NCBI RefSeq assembly: GCF_900101615.1
Contig: NZ_FMZX01000001.1
Coordinates: forward strand, 1,213,912-1,277,911
From: Belnapia rosea
GTDB taxonomy: Bacteria > Pseudomonadota > Alphaproteobacteria > Acetobacterales > Acetobacteraceae
Direction: 5' to 3'
DNA length: 64,000 bases
The notes beneath the pieces are model-generated. The model was not told the DNA's origin, did not search any database, and was given only the letters and a program-made list of their open reading frames with translations. The translations under genes were made by a program, and so were the position numbers. Shown piece by piece: positions 38,324 to 49,816 of this stretch (the stretch's first letter is position 1; every line of letters begins with the position of its first letter).

Positions 38324-39643
38324 ATGGCGCTGAAGGACTGGATCAGCCGCATCCGCGGCAAGGCGCCCGAGCCGCCGCCGCCGCCGGAAGCGCCGCTCAC
38401 CACCGCGCCCGGCCAGCTGCCAGGGCCCGAGGCACCGCAGGGCGCGCCGACCATGCCGCCCCCGGCCTCGCCGGGAATCCCGGTCCCGCCCGTCCCGGTG
38501 CCGCCACCCTATACCACCCCATCGCCACAGGCCCGCATCGGCACGGTGGCCGAGCCCCCCGCCGAGATCCTGCCCCCGGCCGAGGATGACGCCGCCCTGC
38601 GCGAGGTGGAGGCCGCCGAAGCGGAGGCCGAGGCCGCAGCCGAAACGGAGGAGGCCGAGCCGGAGCGCGAGCCCCAGCCTGAGGCGCCGGCCGTCCTCCC
38701 CGCCGAGGCCGAGGAGGCCGCCCGCACCGGCTGGTTCTCCCGCCTGCGCACCGGCCTCTCCCGCTCCACCGCCCGGCTGACCGACAGCGTCACCTCCCTG
38801 TTCCGCAAGCGCCGCCTCGACGAGGAGGCGCTGGAGGAGCTGGAGGAGACGCTGATCGCTGCCGATCTCGGCGTCGCCGCCGCCCACCGCATCGTCGAGG
38901 GCTTCCGCCGCACCCGCTTCGGCAAGGAGGTCACGGACGAGGAGGTGAAGGCGGCGCTGGCCGAGGAGATCGCGGCCATCCTCGCCCCCGTCGCCGCGCC
39001 CATGCCGATCGAGCCGGCCCGGTCGCCGCATGTGGTGCTGGTCGTCGGCGTCAACGGCACCGGCAAGACCACCACCATCGCCAAGCTCGGCCAGCAATAC
39101 CGCGAGGCGGGCCTGCGCTGCGCCTTCGTCGCCGGCGACACCTTCCGCGCCGCCGCCGTCGAGCAATTGCAGATCTGGGGCGACCGCACCGGCGCCCGCG
39201 TCCACGCCCCGGTGAAGGAAGGCGCCGATGCCGCCGGCCTCGCCTTCGATGCGCTGACCGCCGCCCGCGCCGATGGAACCCAGGTGCTGCTGGTCGATAC
39301 CGCCGGGCGCCTCCACAACAAGTCCGCCCTGATGGAGGAGCTGCGCAAGGTCATCCGCGTGATGCGGCGCGTCGATCCCGAGGCGCCGCATTCGGTCCTG
39401 CTGGTGCTCGATGCCACCACCGGCCAGAACGCCCTGCAGCAGGTGAAGGTCTTCAAGGAGATGGTCGCCGTCACCGGCCTCGCGGTGACGAAGCTCGACG
39501 GCAGCGCCAAGGGCGGCGTCGTCGTGGCGCTGGCCCAGGAATTCGGCCTGCCGGTGCATTTCGTCGGCGTCGGCGAGAAGGCGGCCGATCTGCGCCCCTT
39601 CACCGCGCGGGACTACGCCCGGGGCTTGGTCGGCCTGCCGTGA
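38324..39643 (+). CDS. ftsY: Signal recognition particle receptor FtsY
   Basis: 439 residues. A long acidic, Pro-rich A domain (1-140) precedes the NG domain: N domain about 140-220, G1 GVNGTGKTTTIAKLG near 242, G3 DTAGR, and TKLDGSAKGG near 386. It docks ribosomes at the membrane together with Ffh. It overlaps the next gene by four bases (GTGA). Confidence 0.96.
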   Translation: MALKDWISRIRGKAPEPPPPPEAPLTTAPGQLPGPEAPQGAPTMPPPASPGIPVPPVPVPPPYTTPSPQARIGTVAEPPAEILPPAEDDAALREVEAAEAEAEAAAETEEAEPEREPQPEAPAVLPAEAEEAARTGWFSRLRTGLSRSTARLTDSVTSLFRKRRLDEEALEELEETLIAADLGVAAAHRIVEGFRRTRFGKEVTDEEVKAALAEEIAAILAPVAAPMPIEPARSPHVVLVVGVNGTGKTTTIAKLGQQYREAGLRCAFVAGDTFRAAAVEQLQIWGDRTGARVHAPVKEGADAAGLAFDALTAARADGTQVLLVDTAGRLHNKSALMEELRKVIRVMRRVDPEAPHSVLLVLDATTGQNALQQVKVFKEMVAVTGLAVTKLDGSAKGGVVVALAQEFGLPVHFVGVGEKAADLRPFTARDYARGLVGLP

Positions 39644-40098
39644 TCCGGCGGCGCGCCCTGGTCCTGTCCTCCCTGGCGCTGCTGCTCGCCCCCGCCGCCG
39701 CGGCGCAGGAGCCGCCCGCCCGCTTCATCGAGCTGCAGCCCATGGAGGGCCGCGCCGCGGTCCGCCTGAACGCGCTGCAGGTCGTGCGCATCGCCCGGCT
39801 CGACGGCGCGACCATCCTCGACACCACCGCCTATGTGCAGCAGCGCAGCAGCGAGGCGCTGGAGGCGGTCGTGCGCCGCCTGCAATCCGCCGGACTCCGC
39901 CTGGTGGCGCTGACCGACCTGAATGGCGCCCGCACCTATCTGGCGCTCGACCGCATCGTCCTCCTCCGCCCCTCGGAGGAACGGCATGCGGCGGGCGCCC
40001 GCGCCGCCATCGTCGTCGCCGGGCTCCGCTTCGCCACCGATGTGGCGGTGCGCGAGACGGTCGCCGAGGCGATGGCCGCCATCGCCGCCGCCCCGTAG
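39640..40098 (+). CDS. Hypothetical exported protein
   Basis: 152 residues. A signal peptide with an Arg-rich start and Ala-Ala-Ala-Gln end covers residues 1-23. The mature part is a small alpha/beta domain with no motif I recognise. The GTG start overlaps the ftsY stop, so it is coupled to that gene. Function unknown. Confidence 0.7.
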   Translation: MIRRRALVLSSLALLLAPAAAAQEPPARFIELQPMEGRAAVRLNALQVVRIARLDGATILDTTAYVQQRSSEALEAVVRRLQSAGLRLVALTDLNGARTYLALDRIVLLRPSEERHAAGARAAIVVAGLRFATDVAVRETVAEAMAAIAAAP

Positions 40099-40116
40099 GG
40101 AAGAAAGGGACCACCG

Positions 40117-40917
40117 ATGCCGACCGAGATCCGCTGGGACCGCATGACCGGCCCCGAGCTCAAGGCCCTTGCCGGACGCGACGCGCTGGTGGTGCTGCCC
40201 ATCGGCAGCCTCGAGCAGCACGGCCCGCATCTGCCGGTCTGGACCGACAGCGCCTGCGCTCATGAATTCGCCCTTCGCGCCGCCGCCGCCGTCGCCGATG
40301 AGGTGCCGGTCGCCGTGCTGCCGCCGATCTGGCTCGGCCTCTCGGAGCATCACCTGCCCTTCGGCGGCACCATCACCCTCGACCATGCCACCTTCCAGGC
40401 CGTGCTCCGCTGCGTGGTGCGCTCGCTGGTCGCCGATGGCTTCCGCCGCCTGCTGATCGTCAACGGCCATGGCGGCAATATCGACCCGCTGGCCGTGGCC
40501 GGGCGGGAGCTGGCGGTGGAATTCGGCATCCCCATCGTCACCACCACCTGGCCGCAGGTGGCGGCGAAGGAGATCGCCGCGATCCTCACCACCCAGCCCG
40601 GCGTGCAGCATGCCTGCGAGGGCGAGACCAGCCTCTGGCTCGCCCTCGACGCCGCGCAGGTCCGCCAGGAGCGAATCGCCGAGAGCCTCTCCAACCCGCC
40701 GCCCAACCCACCCGCCGGCTTCGTCCGCTTCTACTCCTTCGAGGAGCGCGCGCCCCGCACCGGCGTCCGCGGCGATCCGCGCGCGGCAACGGCCGAGAAG
40801 GGCGAGGCCATCTTCGCCGCCGTCACCCGGGCGCTGGCCGCCGCCATGCGCGACCCGGTGCTCTGGACCACGCCGGACCCGGTCTGGGATGCCGGCCGGG
40901 GCCTCAGGCCTCAATAG
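40117..40917 (+). CDS. Creatininase-family amidohydrolase
   Basis: 266 residues, normal length. Metal-binding motifs GSLEQHGPHLPVWTDS, NGHGGNIDPL and ACEGETSLWLALD are all present. The family includes creatininase and enzymes of mycofactocin and riboflavin pathways; the substrate here is unknown. It overlaps the end of the next (convergent) gene by seven bases. Confidence 0.88.
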   Translation: MPTEIRWDRMTGPELKALAGRDALVVLPIGSLEQHGPHLPVWTDSACAHEFALRAAAAVADEVPVAVLPPIWLGLSEHHLPFGGTITLDHATFQAVLRCVVRSLVADGFRRLLIVNGHGGNIDPLAVAGRELAVEFGIPIVTTTWPQVAAKEIAAILTTQPGVQHACEGETSLWLALDAAQVRQERIAESLSNPPPNPPAGFVRFYSFEERAPRTGVRGDPRAATAEKGEAIFAAVTRALAAAMRDPVLWTTPDPVWDAGRGLRPQ

Positions 40918-41348
40918 GCGAAGGGCACCAGCAGCCGGGCACCAGGGGCCGGCTTGTAGAGCTTCTCCTCCAGCAGGTTCGGCGAGCCCTCCTCGGCGAG
41001 CCCCCGCCCCGGCAGGTTCCGGTAGAGCAGGCTCGGGCCGAGGGTCGTCCGCGCATCCGGCAGGACCGGTTGGCGCTCGATATCCCGGTTCGGCACCGGC
41101 GCCCGGCTGCCCAGCGGCGATGACGTGCGCGGCGGCGGCGGCACGGCGGCATGTTTCGAGAGGTCGAGCGGCTGCGGCTTCCGCGTGGCCGGCCGGGCCG
41201 CCGGGCGGCGCCGCACCACCGGCGGCCGCGCGGCCGGAGCCGGCGCCTCCGCCGCTGGTCCGCCCGGCGCGACGACCGCCGCCTCCTCCGCCCAAGCCCC
41301 GGGCGCCGCGAGCAGGCCCAGCATCAGCAAGGCCGGACCCAGCCTCAT
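40911..41348 (-). CDS. Hypothetical exported Pro/Ala-rich protein
   Basis: 145 residues with a signal peptide ending AWA (about residue 20), a Pro/Ala/Arg-rich middle, and a short conserved-looking tail containing GPSLLYRNLPGRG. I do not recognise a family. The start overlaps the Nudix stop by four bases, so both are translated from one message. Confidence 0.6.
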   Translation of the reverse strand: MRLGPALLMLGLLAAPGAWAEEAAVVAPGGPAAEAPAPAARPPVVRRRPAARPATRKPQPLDLSKHAAVPPPPRTSSPLGSRAPVPNRDIERQPVLPDARTTLGPSLLYRNLPGRGLAEEGSPNLLEEKLYKPAPGARLLVPFAY

Positions 41349-41890
41349 AACCCATCCCCCGGCAGCGGCCGCATGCCGCGCATGTCGTCCGGTGGGTTCA
41401 TGGCCGGAAGGCCGAGCGGCGCCCCCTCTGCCTCCCGCCAGTGATGCAGCGCCCAGCGGACCGAGGGGAAGGCGATCTCATCCCAGGGGATGTCGTCCCA
41501 GGCGAAGAGCCGCACATCCAGGCTCTCCGGCCCCGCCGCGAAGCCCGGCTCGGCCAGGCCAGCGCGGAAGATCACCTGCACCTGCCCGATACGGGCGATG
41601 GAATAGATGGCGAGCACGCCCTCGATGGCGATCCGCGCCTGGGCCTCCTCCCAGGCTTCGCGCCTGGCGCCCTCCTCCACCGTCTCGGCCATTTCCATAT
41701 AGCCGGCCGGCAGGGTCCAGAAGCCGCGGCGGGGCTCGATCGCCCGGCGGCAAAGCAGGACCTGCCCCTCCACCTCGACGACGCTGCCGACGACGATCTT
41801 GGGGTTCTCATAGGCGATGAAGCCGCAATCGGCGCAGGTTAGCCGCTCGCGGTCCTCACCCTCGGGGATGCTGCGCACAAAGCTCGCCAT
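41345..41890 (-). CDS. Nudix hydrolase with N-terminal zinc-ribbon remnant
   Basis: 181 residues. Nudix box at about 63-85: G63, E69, R77-E78 and E81-E82 fit GX5EX7REUXEEXGU, but the box glycine near position 84 is Gln. An N-terminal CADCGF pair is a half zinc ribbon like NudC-type relatives. It should hydrolyse a nucleoside diphosphate derivative. The ATG is preceded by only a weak ribosome site; the frame is open 74 codons upstream but that part is low-complexity. Confidence 0.85.
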   Translation of the reverse strand: MASFVRSIPEGEDRERLTCADCGFIAYENPKIVVGSVVEVEGQVLLCRRAIEPRRGFWTLPAGYMEMAETVEEGARREAWEEAQARIAIEGVLAIYSIARIGQVQVIFRAGLAEPGFAAGPESLDVRLFAWDDIPWDEIAFPSVRWALHHWREAEGAPLGLPAMNPPDDMRGMRPLPGDGL

Positions 41891-41927
41891 CGCATAAAGA
41901 TGCGCGGCACCCCCGGCCGGCGCAAGC

Positions 41928-42137
41928 TCAGACCCGTAGATCCAACAAAGAGCCACGCGGCAATGGCCGGCCCGGCGCGGCCGGCACCGCTTCCAGCGTC
42001 CGCTGGGTCGGCTGGGCCTCGGCGGCCGGGCCGTTCGGGGTTGGGTTGACGCCGCGCACCGGCTGGGTCGGTCGGGTCTGGGCCACCTGGGAGGTGAAGG
42101 CAGCCAGCGCATTCGTGCTGATCATGCGCCGGATCAT
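41928..42137 (-). CDS. Small hypothetical protein
   Basis: About 69 residues, rich in Pro, Thr and Gln, ending PRGSLLDLRV. Starts at MIRRMISTN (used) or four codons later are both possible, because the GGAGG ribosome site is two or fourteen bases away. It lies between pgk and the Nudix gene on the same strand. Not recognised; coding status is moderately likely. Confidence 0.45.
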   Translation of the reverse strand: MIRRMISTNALAAFTSQVAQTRPTQPVRGVNPTPNGPAAEAQPTQRTLEAVPAAPGRPLPRGSLLDLRV

Positions 42138-42283
42138 GCCCTCCAGCCCTGAATCGACGGTAAAGGCCCGATCACGAAAGGCATGGGCAGGAAGGCGACG
42201 GTCGCGGGGCGGGATGCGCATGCCGCAGCATGGCGTCCCGCCCCGTTAACCGTCCAGTAAGCTTTGGTCACACCTGCCTGGGA

Positions 42284-43480
42284 CTACGCCACTTCCAGCG
42301 CGGCCACGCCGGGCAGGGTCTTGCCTTCCAGCCATTCGAGGAAGGCACCGCCCGCCGCCGAGACATAGGTCATCCGCTCGACCACGCCGGCATGCTTCAG
42401 CGCCGAGACCGTGTCGCCGCCGCCGGCGATCGACTTCAGCCCCATCGACTGGGTGAGCCCCGCCACCGACTGCGCCACCGAGACGGTCGCCGCATCGAAG
42501 GGCGGCGTCTCGAAGGCGCCGAGCGGGCCGTTCCAGACCAGGGTGGAGGCCTGGCGCAGCCGCGCCTCGATCGCCGCCACCGTATCCGGCCCCACATCCA
42601 GCGCCATCATGTCGGCGGGCACCGCATCGACCGACACCTCACGCGTCGGCACGTTCTCGGCGAAGGTGGCGGCCACCACCAGGTCGCTCGGCAGGATGAT
42701 CTCGCAATTGGCCGCCTTGGCGCCGGCGAGGATCTCGCGCGCCGTGTCGTACATCCCGGCCTCCTGCAGCGACTTGCCCATGGCATGCCCCTGCGCGCCG
42801 AGGAAGGTATTGGCCATCGCCCCGCCGATGACCAGCACATCCACCTTCTTTGTCAGGTTGCCCAGCAGGTCGAGCTTGGTGCTGACCTTGGCGCCACCAA
42901 CGATGGCGACGACCGGCCGCGCCGGGTTGCCGAGCGCCGCGTCCAGCGCCTCGAGCTCCGCCTGCATCAGCCGCCCGGCATAGGCGGGCAGCAACCGCGC
43001 CACGCCCTCGGTGCTGGCATGCGCCCGGTGCGCCGCCGAGAAGGCGTCGTTCACATAGGCCTCGGCAAGCTTCGCCAGCGCCGCGGAGAGCGCCGGGTCG
43101 TTCTTCTCCTCGCCCGCATGGTAGCGGGTGTTCTCCAGCAGCAGCACCTCGCCGTCCTGCAGCGCCGCCGCCGCCGCCTCGGCCGCCGGGCCGATGCAGT
43201 CATCGACGAAGCCAACCGGGCGGCCGAGCGCGACCGACAGCGCCTCGGCCATCGGCCGCAGCGACATCTCGGGCACGCGCTGGCCCTTCGGCCGGTCGAA
43301 ATGGCTGCAGACGATGACCCGCCCGCCCCGGTCCGCCAGCTCCTGGATGGTCGGCGCCAGCCGCTCGATCCGGGTGCGGTCGGTGATGGCGCCGTCCTTC
43401 ATGGGCACGTTCAGGTCCGCGCGCAGCAGGATGCGGCGGCCCTTGGGGTCGAGGTCGTCGAGGGTACGGAAGCGGGCCAT
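42284..43480 (-). CDS. pgk: Phosphoglycerate kinase
   Basis: 398 residues, standard. [16 protein letters not shown] at the start and the C-terminal nucleotide block [17 protein letters not shown] are diagnostic. It makes ATP from 1,3-bisphosphoglycerate. It is the last of tkt-gap-pgk; a hairpin lies just upstream. Confidence 0.97.
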   Translation of the reverse strand: MARFRTLDDLDPKGRRILLRADLNVPMKDGAITDRTRIERLAPTIQELADRGGRVIVCSHFDRPKGQRVPEMSLRPMAEALSVALGRPVGFVDDCIGPAAEAAAAALQDGEVLLLENTRYHAGEEKNDPALSAALAKLAEAYVNDAFSAAHRAHASTEGVARLLPAYAGRLMQAELEALDAALGNPARPVVAIVGGAKVSTKLDLLGNLTKKVDVLVIGGAMANTFLGAQGHAMGKSLQEAGMYDTAREILAGAKAANCEIILPSDLVVAATFAENVPTREVSVDAVPADMMALDVGPDTVAAIEARLRQASTLVWNGPLGAFETPPFDAATVSVAQSVAGLTQSMGLKSIAGGGDTVSALKHAGVVERMTYVSAAGGAFLEWLEGKTLPGVAALEVA

Positions 43481-43497
43481 CCAGTGGGTCCTCATGC

Positions 43498-43522
43498 GGC
43501 GCCTGCCGGGTGGGCAGGCGCC
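43498..43522 (-). other. Intercistronic hairpin between gap and pgk
   Basis: GGCGCCTGCC and GGCAGGCGCC form a perfect 10-bp stem with a five-base loop in the 55-base gap between gap and pgk. No T tract follows on the transcribed strand. It may stabilise or set the ratio of the two messages rather than end transcription. Confidence 0.65.
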
Positions 43523-43535
43523 GTGTTGTCCAGGC

Positions 43536-44576
43536 TCAGAGGCTGCCGAGCAGCGCGGCGGTGTCCGACATACGGTTGGAGAAGCCCCACTCGTTGTCGT
43601 ACCAGCTCATCACCCGCACCAGCGCGCCATCGACCACCTGGGTCTGCGTCGCGTCGAAGGTCGAGGAATGGCTGTCATGGTTGAAGTCGATGCTGACCAG
43701 CGGCGCCGTGTTGTAGCCGAGGATGCCGCGCAGCTCGCCCTCCGCCGCCTCCTTCATCGCCGCGTTCACCATCTCCTTGGTCACGCCGGTCGCCTTCAGG
43801 TTCACGTCGAGCGAGATGAGCGAGACATTCGGCGTCGGGATGCGGATGGCGGTGCCGTCCAGCTTGCCCTTCAGCTCCGGCAGCACGAGGCCAACGGCCT
43901 TCGCCGCGCCCGTCGAGGTCGGAATGGCGGAGACCGCCGCGGCGCGGGCCCGGTGCAGGTCCTTGTGCAGCGTATCGACCGTGTTCTGGTCGCCCGTATA
44001 GGCGTGGATGGTCACCATGTAGCCGCGCAGGATGCCGAACTTCTCGTGCAGCACCTTCGCCACGGGGGCGAGGCAGTTGGTGGTGCAGGAGGCGTTCGAG
44101 ACGATCTGGTGGCTCGGCTTCAGGATCTTGTGGTTCACGCCATAGACGATGGTCGCCTGGGCGCTGTCATCGGCATGCGCCTCGGCCCAGGTGACGGGGG
44201 CGGAGACCAGCACCTTCCGCGCGCCCGACTGCAGCAGCAGCGAGGCCTTGTCCGAGTTGGTGAAGATGCCGGTGCACTCGGCCGCGACATCGACGCCCTG
44301 CCAGGGCAGCTTGGTCGGGTCGCGCTCGGCCGTCACCTTGATCGGCGCATAGCGGCGGCCATTGGCCGAGATGATCATCGAGTTGCCCTCGACCTGCACC
44401 TCGCCCGGGAAGCGGCCATGGACGCTGTCGTAGCGGAAGAGATGCGCATTCGCCTCGACCGAGCCGAGGTCGTTGATGGCAACGCACTCGACATCGTCGC
44501 GCCCGCTCTCGATCATCGCGCGCAGCACCAGGCGACCAATGCGCCCGAACCCGTTGATCCCGACCTTCACGGCCAT
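43536..44576 (-). CDS. gap: Type I glyceraldehyde-3-phosphate dehydrogenase
   Basis: 346 residues from [15 protein letters not shown]; an ATG one codon earlier is equally possible. The active-site block [13 protein letters not shown] carries the catalytic cysteine. It oxidises glyceraldehyde-3-P with NAD(P). It lies between tkt (45-base gap) and pgk. Confidence 0.97.
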   Translation of the reverse strand: MAVKVGINGFGRIGRLVLRAMIESGRDDVECVAINDLGSVEANAHLFRYDSVHGRFPGEVQVEGNSMIISANGRRYAPIKVTAERDPTKLPWQGVDVAAECTGIFTNSDKASLLLQSGARKVLVSAPVTWAEAHADDSAQATIVYGVNHKILKPSHQIVSNASCTTNCLAPVAKVLHEKFGILRGYMVTIHAYTGDQNTVDTLHKDLHRARAAAVSAIPTSTGAAKAVGLVLPELKGKLDGTAIRIPTPNVSLISLDVNLKATGVTKEMVNAAMKEAAEGELRGILGYNTAPLVSIDFNHDSHSSTFDATQTQVVDGALVRVMSWYDNEWGFSNRMSDTAALLGSL

Positions 44577-44624
44577 CATCGTCGTCCTTCTTTTGGAGCC
44601 CCGCCAGGGGGCTCGACACCATGC

Positions 44625-46673
<2,049 letters not shown>

Positions 46674-46791
46674 AACGGGTATCCTCCAGGCTTGCGCGCC
46701 CTATAGGACGCCGGGTCCGGGCCGGCAACCCGGCCAGGCCGCGGGGGATCTCGGAGGCGACACGGAGGCCGCGGCAGTCTAGTCTGGGCGC

Positions 46792-47529
46792 ATGGACACC
46801 GCCCTGCAACGCGAGGAGTTGCCGCCCCCGCCCCCGGGACCGCCGGAGGGCGAGCAGCACTTCACCGCCTCCGCGACGGTGCGCGACCTGGTTATCGGCA
46901 TGGCCGACGGGCTGACCGTGCCCTTCGCCCTCGCCGCCGGCCTGTCCGGCGCCGTCGCCGCCAACCCGCTGATCGTCACCGCCGGCCTCGCCGAGATCGC
47001 CGCCGGCTGCGTCGCCATGGGCCTCGGCGGCTATCTCGCCGCCCGCACCGACGCCCAGCACTTCGCCTCCGAGCGGGCCCGCGAGGAGCAGGAGATCCGC
47101 GAATACCCGGACCGCGAGCGCTGGGAGGTCTCGGTCATCCTCCACCGCTACGGCCTGCGCGGCGAGGTGCTGCACCGGGCGACCGAGGCCATCGCCGCCG
47201 ACCGCCGCCGCTGGGTCGACTTCATGATGCGCTTCGAGCTGGAGCTCGCCGAGCCCCTGCCCGGCCGCGCCGCCCGCTCCGCCGCGACCATCGGCGGCGC
47301 CTATGTGGTGGGCGGGATGATCCCGCTCTCGCCCTATATCCTGCTGGACGAGACCCACGCCGCCCTGCAGGTCTCGGCGCTGATGACCGGCCTCGCCCTG
47401 CTCGGCTTCGGCTGGCTGAAGGCCCGCGCCACCGGCCTGCCGCCGCTGCGGGGCGCCCTGCAGACCCTCGGCATCGGCGGGCTGGCGGCGGCCGTCGCCT
47501 ATGCGGTGGCGAGTTGGGTAGGCGGCTGA
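46792..47529 (+). CDS. VIT1/CCC1-family membrane transporter
   Basis: 245 residues. After a Pro-rich N-terminus, the segment VIGMADGLTVPFALAAGLSG is the VIT family signature (helix 1), with about five membrane helices and a cytoplasmic acidic helical region (residues about 90-165) typical of the metal-binding loop. Relatives export or store Fe2+ or Mn2+. It is divergent from tkt. Metal choice cannot be read. Confidence 0.85.
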   Translation: MDTALQREELPPPPPGPPEGEQHFTASATVRDLVIGMADGLTVPFALAAGLSGAVAANPLIVTAGLAEIAAGCVAMGLGGYLAARTDAQHFASERAREEQEIREYPDRERWEVSVILHRYGLRGEVLHRATEAIAADRRRWVDFMMRFELELAEPLPGRAARSAATIGGAYVVGGMIPLSPYILLDETHAALQVSALMTGLALLGFGWLKARATGLPPLRGALQTLGIGGLAAAVAYAVASWVGG

Positions 47530-47630
47530 CCCAGCCGCGCTTGCCATCCCGGCAGGGTGGGCGTATAGGAATTCTCGCCTAAAGCTTCGGCCGTCCCGGT
47601 GGCCCGGCCACCCGCCTCAATCCCTAAAAC

Positions 47631-47700
47631 CTTCAAATCCCGCCGCCTGAATCCAAGCTTTCCAAAGGTTTGAGCCGCATCGGGGGCGGCGGAATTGAAG
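47631..47700. repeat. Long inverted repeat in the intergenic gap after the VIT gene
   Basis: Arms at 47631-47647 (CTTCAAATCCCGCCGCC) and 47685-47700 (GGCGGCGGAATTGAAG) match over almost their full length, with a 37-base loop that holds a second imperfect pairing (CAAGCTTT with AAAGGTTTG). The GGTTTGA unit recurs just outside at about 47702. Between a plus and a minus gene end, it may be a terminator or a structured RNA. Not identified. Confidence 0.5.
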
Positions 47701-47722
47701 CGGTTTGAAGCCACGGCCGGCC

Positions 47723-48967
47723 CTAGACCGCCCGGTTCGCCCGCGCCAGCACCGCCTCGAACAGCACCTGGCACCCCGCCTCCGCCTCGCCCGGCTCGAT
47801 GCTCTCCGCCTCGTTGTGGCTGAGCCCGTCCTTGCAGGGGGTGAAGATCATCGCCGTCGGCACGCTGCGCGCGACATAGACCGCGTCATGCCCGGCGCCC
47901 GAGACGATCTCCCGTGCCGGCAGGCCGAGCCTGGCCGCCGCCTGCCGCACCAGATCGACGCAGCCCGGATCGAAAGGCTGCGCCGGCAGCCGGAACAGCT
48001 CCTCCAGCTTCAGCGGCGTCCCGCAGTCGCGGGCGATGAACCCCGCCTCGCGCGGAAACTGCGCCGCCAACCGCTCGATCTCGGCGAAATCCGGATGCCG
48101 GAATTCGACGCTGAACCGCACCTCGCCCGGCACCACGTTGCGGCTGTTCGGCAGCACATGCAGCTGCCCGACGGTACCGCGCCCGTCCTCGCCCCGCGCC
48201 CGCATCATGCGGTCCACGAGGTCGATGATCCGCGCCGCGCAGACCAGCGCATCGCGCCGGGCGGAGGGCGGCGTGGTGCCCGCATGCGCGTCCTGCCCGG
48301 TCACCACCGCATCGTACCAGACCTGCGCCTGCGCCCCGGTGACGATGCCGATCGCCTTACCTTCCTTCTCGAGGATCGGCCCCTGCTCGATATGCAGCTC
48401 GAAATAGGCATCCGCCGGGAAGGGCTTCGCCGGCACCTCGCCCTTGTAGCCGATCGAGGTCAGCGCCTCCTCGACCGAGACGCCCTCGACATCGCGCAGC
48501 CCATAGACCTTCTCCAGCGGATAGATGCCGGCCCAGGCGCCGCTGCCCATCAGCGAATGGCCGAAGCGGCTGCCTTCCTCATCGGTCCAGTTCACCAGCT
48601 CGACCGGCGCCTCGGTGGTGATGCCGAGGTCGTTGAGCGAGCGCATCACCTCGAGCCCGGCGATGACGCCGAGCGCGCCGTCGAATTTCCCGCCCGAGGG
48701 CTGGCTGTCGAGATGGCTGCCCATCAGCACCGGCAGCCGCGTCGGGTCGCGCCCCTCGCGCCGGGCGAACATGTTGCCGATGGCATCCACCCGCACCGTG
48801 AGGCCGAGCGCCTCGCACCAGCCGCGGAACCGCTCCCGCCCCTGCCGGTCCAGATCGGTCAGGGTCAGGCGCTTCACGCCGCCCTTCGGCGTGGCGCCGA
48901 TCTCGGCCATGCTCATCAGGCTGTCCCACAGCCGCTTGCCGTCGATCCGCTGATTGGTGCCGCTCAT
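47723..48967 (-). CDS. M20-family Zn-dependent hydrolase (N-carbamoyl-amino-acid/allantoate amidohydrolase-like)
   Basis: 414 residues. Metal-binding blocks GSHLDSQPSGGKFDGALGV and WTDEEGSRFG and the dimerisation segment around GQDAHAGTTPPSARRDAL identify the M20 hydantoinase/carbamoylase type. It cleaves carbamoyl or amide bonds of amino-acid or pyrimidine derivatives. The ATG with AGGGG eight bases upstream was chosen over a TTG two codons earlier. Confidence 0.9.
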   Translation of the reverse strand: MSGTNQRIDGKRLWDSLMSMAEIGATPKGGVKRLTLTDLDRQGRERFRGWCEALGLTVRVDAIGNMFARREGRDPTRLPVLMGSHLDSQPSGGKFDGALGVIAGLEVMRSLNDLGITTEAPVELVNWTDEEGSRFGHSLMGSGAWAGIYPLEKVYGLRDVEGVSVEEALTSIGYKGEVPAKPFPADAYFELHIEQGPILEKEGKAIGIVTGAQAQVWYDAVVTGQDAHAGTTPPSARRDALVCAARIIDLVDRMMRARGEDGRGTVGQLHVLPNSRNVVPGEVRFSVEFRHPDFAEIERLAAQFPREAGFIARDCGTPLKLEELFRLPAQPFDPGCVDLVRQAAARLGLPAREIVSGAGHDAVYVARSVPTAMIFTPCKDGLSHNEAESIEPGEAEAGCQVLFEAVLARANRAV

Positions 48968-49069
48968 CGCCAAGACCCCTTGCTGCCGGCGCCATAGGCC
49001 GGGCCAGCCTGTGCCGCAAGCCTCGGCACACTGGCTGCGCCCGCATGTCGGTCACGGAAGGGTCCCGCC

Positions 49070-49492
49070 CTACCAGACCGGCCAGAGCCCCGGCGTCGCC
49101 AGCTCCAGCAGGTTGCTGTCCGGGTCGCGGAAATAGATGCTGATGCTGCCGCGGGGCCATCGCGTACGCCCCTCGACGGCGATGCCGTGCCCGGCCAGCC
49201 GCGCCTCCCAGGCCGGCAGCGCCTCGGCCGTGACGGCGAGCGCCGCATGCACCCCGCCGATGCCGTCATGCGGCGGGATGGTGCCGCCCGGCAGATGCAC
49301 CGTCTCCGTGGTGCTGCCACGGAGGAAGACCAGCAGCGCGCTCCGCCCACCGACCGGATAGGCGGTCAGCCGCTCATCGGCGAACATCGGCGCAAGGCCG
49401 AGCACGCCCTCGTAGAAGCCGCGCGCCCGCGCCATGTCGGCGGCATAGAGCGCGGTCTCGAGCAATCCGGCGAGCGGCGGGGCATCGGTCAT
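49070..49492 (-). CDS. VOC-family (glyoxalase/bleomycin-resistance) protein
   Basis: 140 residues with two beta-alpha-beta-beta-beta repeats; the first begins LLETALYAADMARARGFYEGVLGL, the second ends IYFRDPDSNLLELATPG, which supplies the metal Glu. Substrate unknown. Gap of about 100 bases to the M20 gene. The ATG beginning MTDAPP was used; the frame extends 17 codons upstream. Confidence 0.88.
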   Translation of the reverse strand: MTDAPPLAGLLETALYAADMARARGFYEGVLGLAPMFADERLTAYPVGGRSALLVFLRGSTTETVHLPGGTIPPHDGIGGVHAALAVTAEALPAWEARLAGHGIAVEGRTRWPRGSISIYFRDPDSNLLELATPGLWPVW

Positions 49493-49534
49493 GCCGCATC
49501 CTCCCTCCACGCCGCGCCCCTTCGCAAGCCGGCC

Positions 49535-49813
49535 ATGCCACACGACATGATGGGGATGCGATGGCTCCTCCTCCTTGGCCTGATCGGCGCCGCGCTGCCG
49601 GCCGCGGCGCAGCAGCTCCCGCCCATCCCCGCGACACCGGCCGAGCGCCAGCGCCAGCTCGACGCCTGGTGGGCCCGGCAGCGCGAGAAGGAGGCGACCG
49701 ACCGCGCCATCAACGGCCCGCGCGAGGCGCGGCGCGACCTGACGCGCGACCAGTTCGAGCGCTGGAACCGGCAGAACGACCGGCGGCGGGGAATCCCGCC
49801 GCCGCCCTTCTAA
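49535..49813 (+). CDS. Small hypothetical exported protein
   Basis: 92 residues at the longest start; four in-frame ATGs lie within 21 bases. A signal peptide (RWLLLLGLIGAALPAAAQQ) is followed by an Arg/Gln/Glu-rich, charged helical region. It is divergent from the VOC gene and converges with the next gene by three bases. Family unknown. Confidence 0.6.
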   Translation: MPHDMMGMRWLLLLGLIGAALPAAAQQLPPIPATPAERQRQLDAWWARQREKEATDRAINGPREARRDLTRDQFERWNRQNDRRRGIPPPPF

Positions 49814-49816
49814 GCC

